Assembly: GCF_029267215.1 (NCBI RefSeq)
Contig: NZ_JARIDH010000035.1
Coordinates: forward strand, 1 to 64,000
Origin: Clostridium sp.
Lineage (GTDB): Bacteria > Bacillota > Clostridia > Clostridiales > Clostridiaceae
Reading direction: 5' to 3'
Length of the DNA stretch: 64,000 nt
In this document: positions 63,366 to 64,000 of the stretch, piece after piece
Layout of the letters: every line of letters begins with the position of its first letter
How positions within the stretch are numbered: the stretch's first letter is position 1
Position numbers and translations under genes: made by a program
The notes under the pieces: model-generated
Databases searched by the model: none
What the model saw: the letters and a program-made list of their open reading frames with translations, nothing else
What the model was told of the DNA's origin: nothing

Positions 63366-64000
63366 ATGAATAACAAAAGATCAGACTTTTTAGTAATTGG
63401 ATTTGCATTATTTTCTATGTTTTTAGGAGCTGGAAATCTTATTTTTCCTCCTTTCCTTGGAAGAAATTTAGGTGCAGATTATTACTTAGGGATTATTGGA
63501 TTCATCATCACTGGTGTAGGTGTTCCTTTACTTGGAATTCTTTCTTCAATTAGAGTTGATGGGAAATTTGAATTATTTGCAGATAAAGTTGGAAAGAAAT
63601 TTTCATTAATATATTCAGTTGCATTATTTATATTAATAGGACCATTATTAGCAATACCTAGAACAGCAGCTACTACATATGAGTTAGCCTTTGCGCCTAA
63701 CTTCAAAAATATAAATTATTTTGTAATTATAGTAGTTTATTTCTTAATAAACTTAATATTCGTGCTTAAACCTTCAAAAGTTATAGATGTTTTAGGAAAA
63801 TTCTTAACACCTATTTTAATGGCTATACTATTCTTCTTAATAGCTAAAGGGGTTTTAAATCCTATAGATGGACTAACAAACTCATTTACACAAGACGCTT
63901 TTTCAATCTCATTGCTTGAAGGGTATCAAACAATGGACGCAATAGCAGCTATTATTTTCTCTTCAATAATATTAGGATCAATAAAAGCAAAAGGTTATAA
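63366..64000 (+). CDS. brnQ: Branched-chain amino acid transporter BrnQ, N-terminal part
   Basis: 211 residues are visible before the window ends. FALFSMFLGAGNLIFPPFLGR near residues 13-33 is the LivCS/BrnQ signature. About six membrane segments follow. It takes up Leu, Ile and Val with sodium or protons. GAGGTG precedes the ATG. The stop is outside the window. Confidence 0.93.
   Translation, partial: MNNKRSDFLVIGFALFSMFLGAGNLIFPPFLGRNLGADYYLGIIGFIITGVGVPLLGILSSIRVDGKFELFADKVGKKFSLIYSVALFILIGPLLAIPRTAATTYELAFAPNFKNINYFVIIVVYFLINLIFVLKPSKVIDVLGKFLTPILMAILFFLIAKGVLNPIDGLTNSFTQDAFSISLLEGYQTMDAIAAIIFSSIILGSIKAKGY

Noticed and set aside
63482..63706. Minus-strand 74-residue ORF
   Set aside because: It is antisense to brnQ, whose BrnQ signature is unambiguous.

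Overview
The window is AT-rich, gene-dense Clostridium (sensu stricto, cluster I) chromosome. Evidence: strong AGGAGG/GAGGTGA ribosome binding sites, T-box leaders, spore germination genes, an oxygen-sensitive gene set (reverse rubrerythrin, glycyl-radical enzyme with activase, anaerobic sulfatase-maturating enzyme), and a germination locus laid out like C. perfringens gerK (gerKA-gerKC divergent from gerKB). From memory, not alignment, the sulfatase-maturating enzyme resembles the characterised C. perfringens protein and keeps its residue numbering, but differs at many positions. A C. perfringens relative or a divergent lineage is therefore likely; the species is not proven. There is no prophage, transposase or CRISPR array.

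Layout. 0-1.3 kb: start of a reverse rubrerythrin, a YccF membrane protein and tRNA-Leu(UAA). 1.4-12.9 kb: the complete 10-step de novo purine set on the minus strand except purB/purA (purL, purE, purC, purF, purM, purN, purH, purD), led by a cluster of PurR-box-like sites upstream of purL. 13-17 kb: small membrane proteins, birA and a Nudix hydrolase. 17.4-20.3 kb: T-box-controlled leuS. 20.4-26.3 kb: a secreted beta-helix protein, a methyltransferase-like protein, two HesB-like proteins (one a selenoprotein with an in-frame TGA and a SECIS-like hairpin), a degenerate GH29-like protein and a TPR protein. 26.4-34 kb: an L-ascorbate utilisation operon (ulaG, C, A, B, an unknown propeller-like protein, F, E) with a divergent DeoR regulator; ulaA carries a frameshift and ulaD is absent. 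34-36.4 kb: YjjI/YjjW glycyl-radical pair. 36.5-41.3 kb: a DUF2334 protein and a VWA / MoxR-type AAA+ / DUF4116-like repeat operon. 41.5-45.6 kb: small alarmone synthetase, metallophosphoesterase, tyrS and a P-loop protein. 45.7-49.8 kb: gerK locus and a zinc-ribbon protein. 50-53.1 kb: glnS and a Fur-box-preceded flavodoxin/DUF3793 pair. 53.5-59.7 kb: phosphate uptake operon (two pstS, pstC, pstA, pstB, phoU, response regulator). 59.9-64 kb: sulfatase-maturating enzyme, T-box-controlled trpS, and the start of brnQ.

Most notable observations. (1) Three genes that lack a usual local Shine-Dalgarno sequence (purD, pstS, trpS) each have a good one 47-90 bases upstream, separated from the start codon by an inverted repeat that would bring the two together if folded: a recurrent candidate 'hairpin-bridged' ribosome binding site. 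(2) A HesB-like selenoprotein sits beside a non-Sec paralogue. (3) A family of dispersed imperfect inverted repeats lies between genes, one copy inside the trpS leader. (4) A zinc-ribbon gene has a perfect 12-bp inverted repeat covering its Shine-Dalgarno. (5) The ascorbate transporter is frameshifted, and an unknown protein lies in an operon that lacks the expected decarboxylase.
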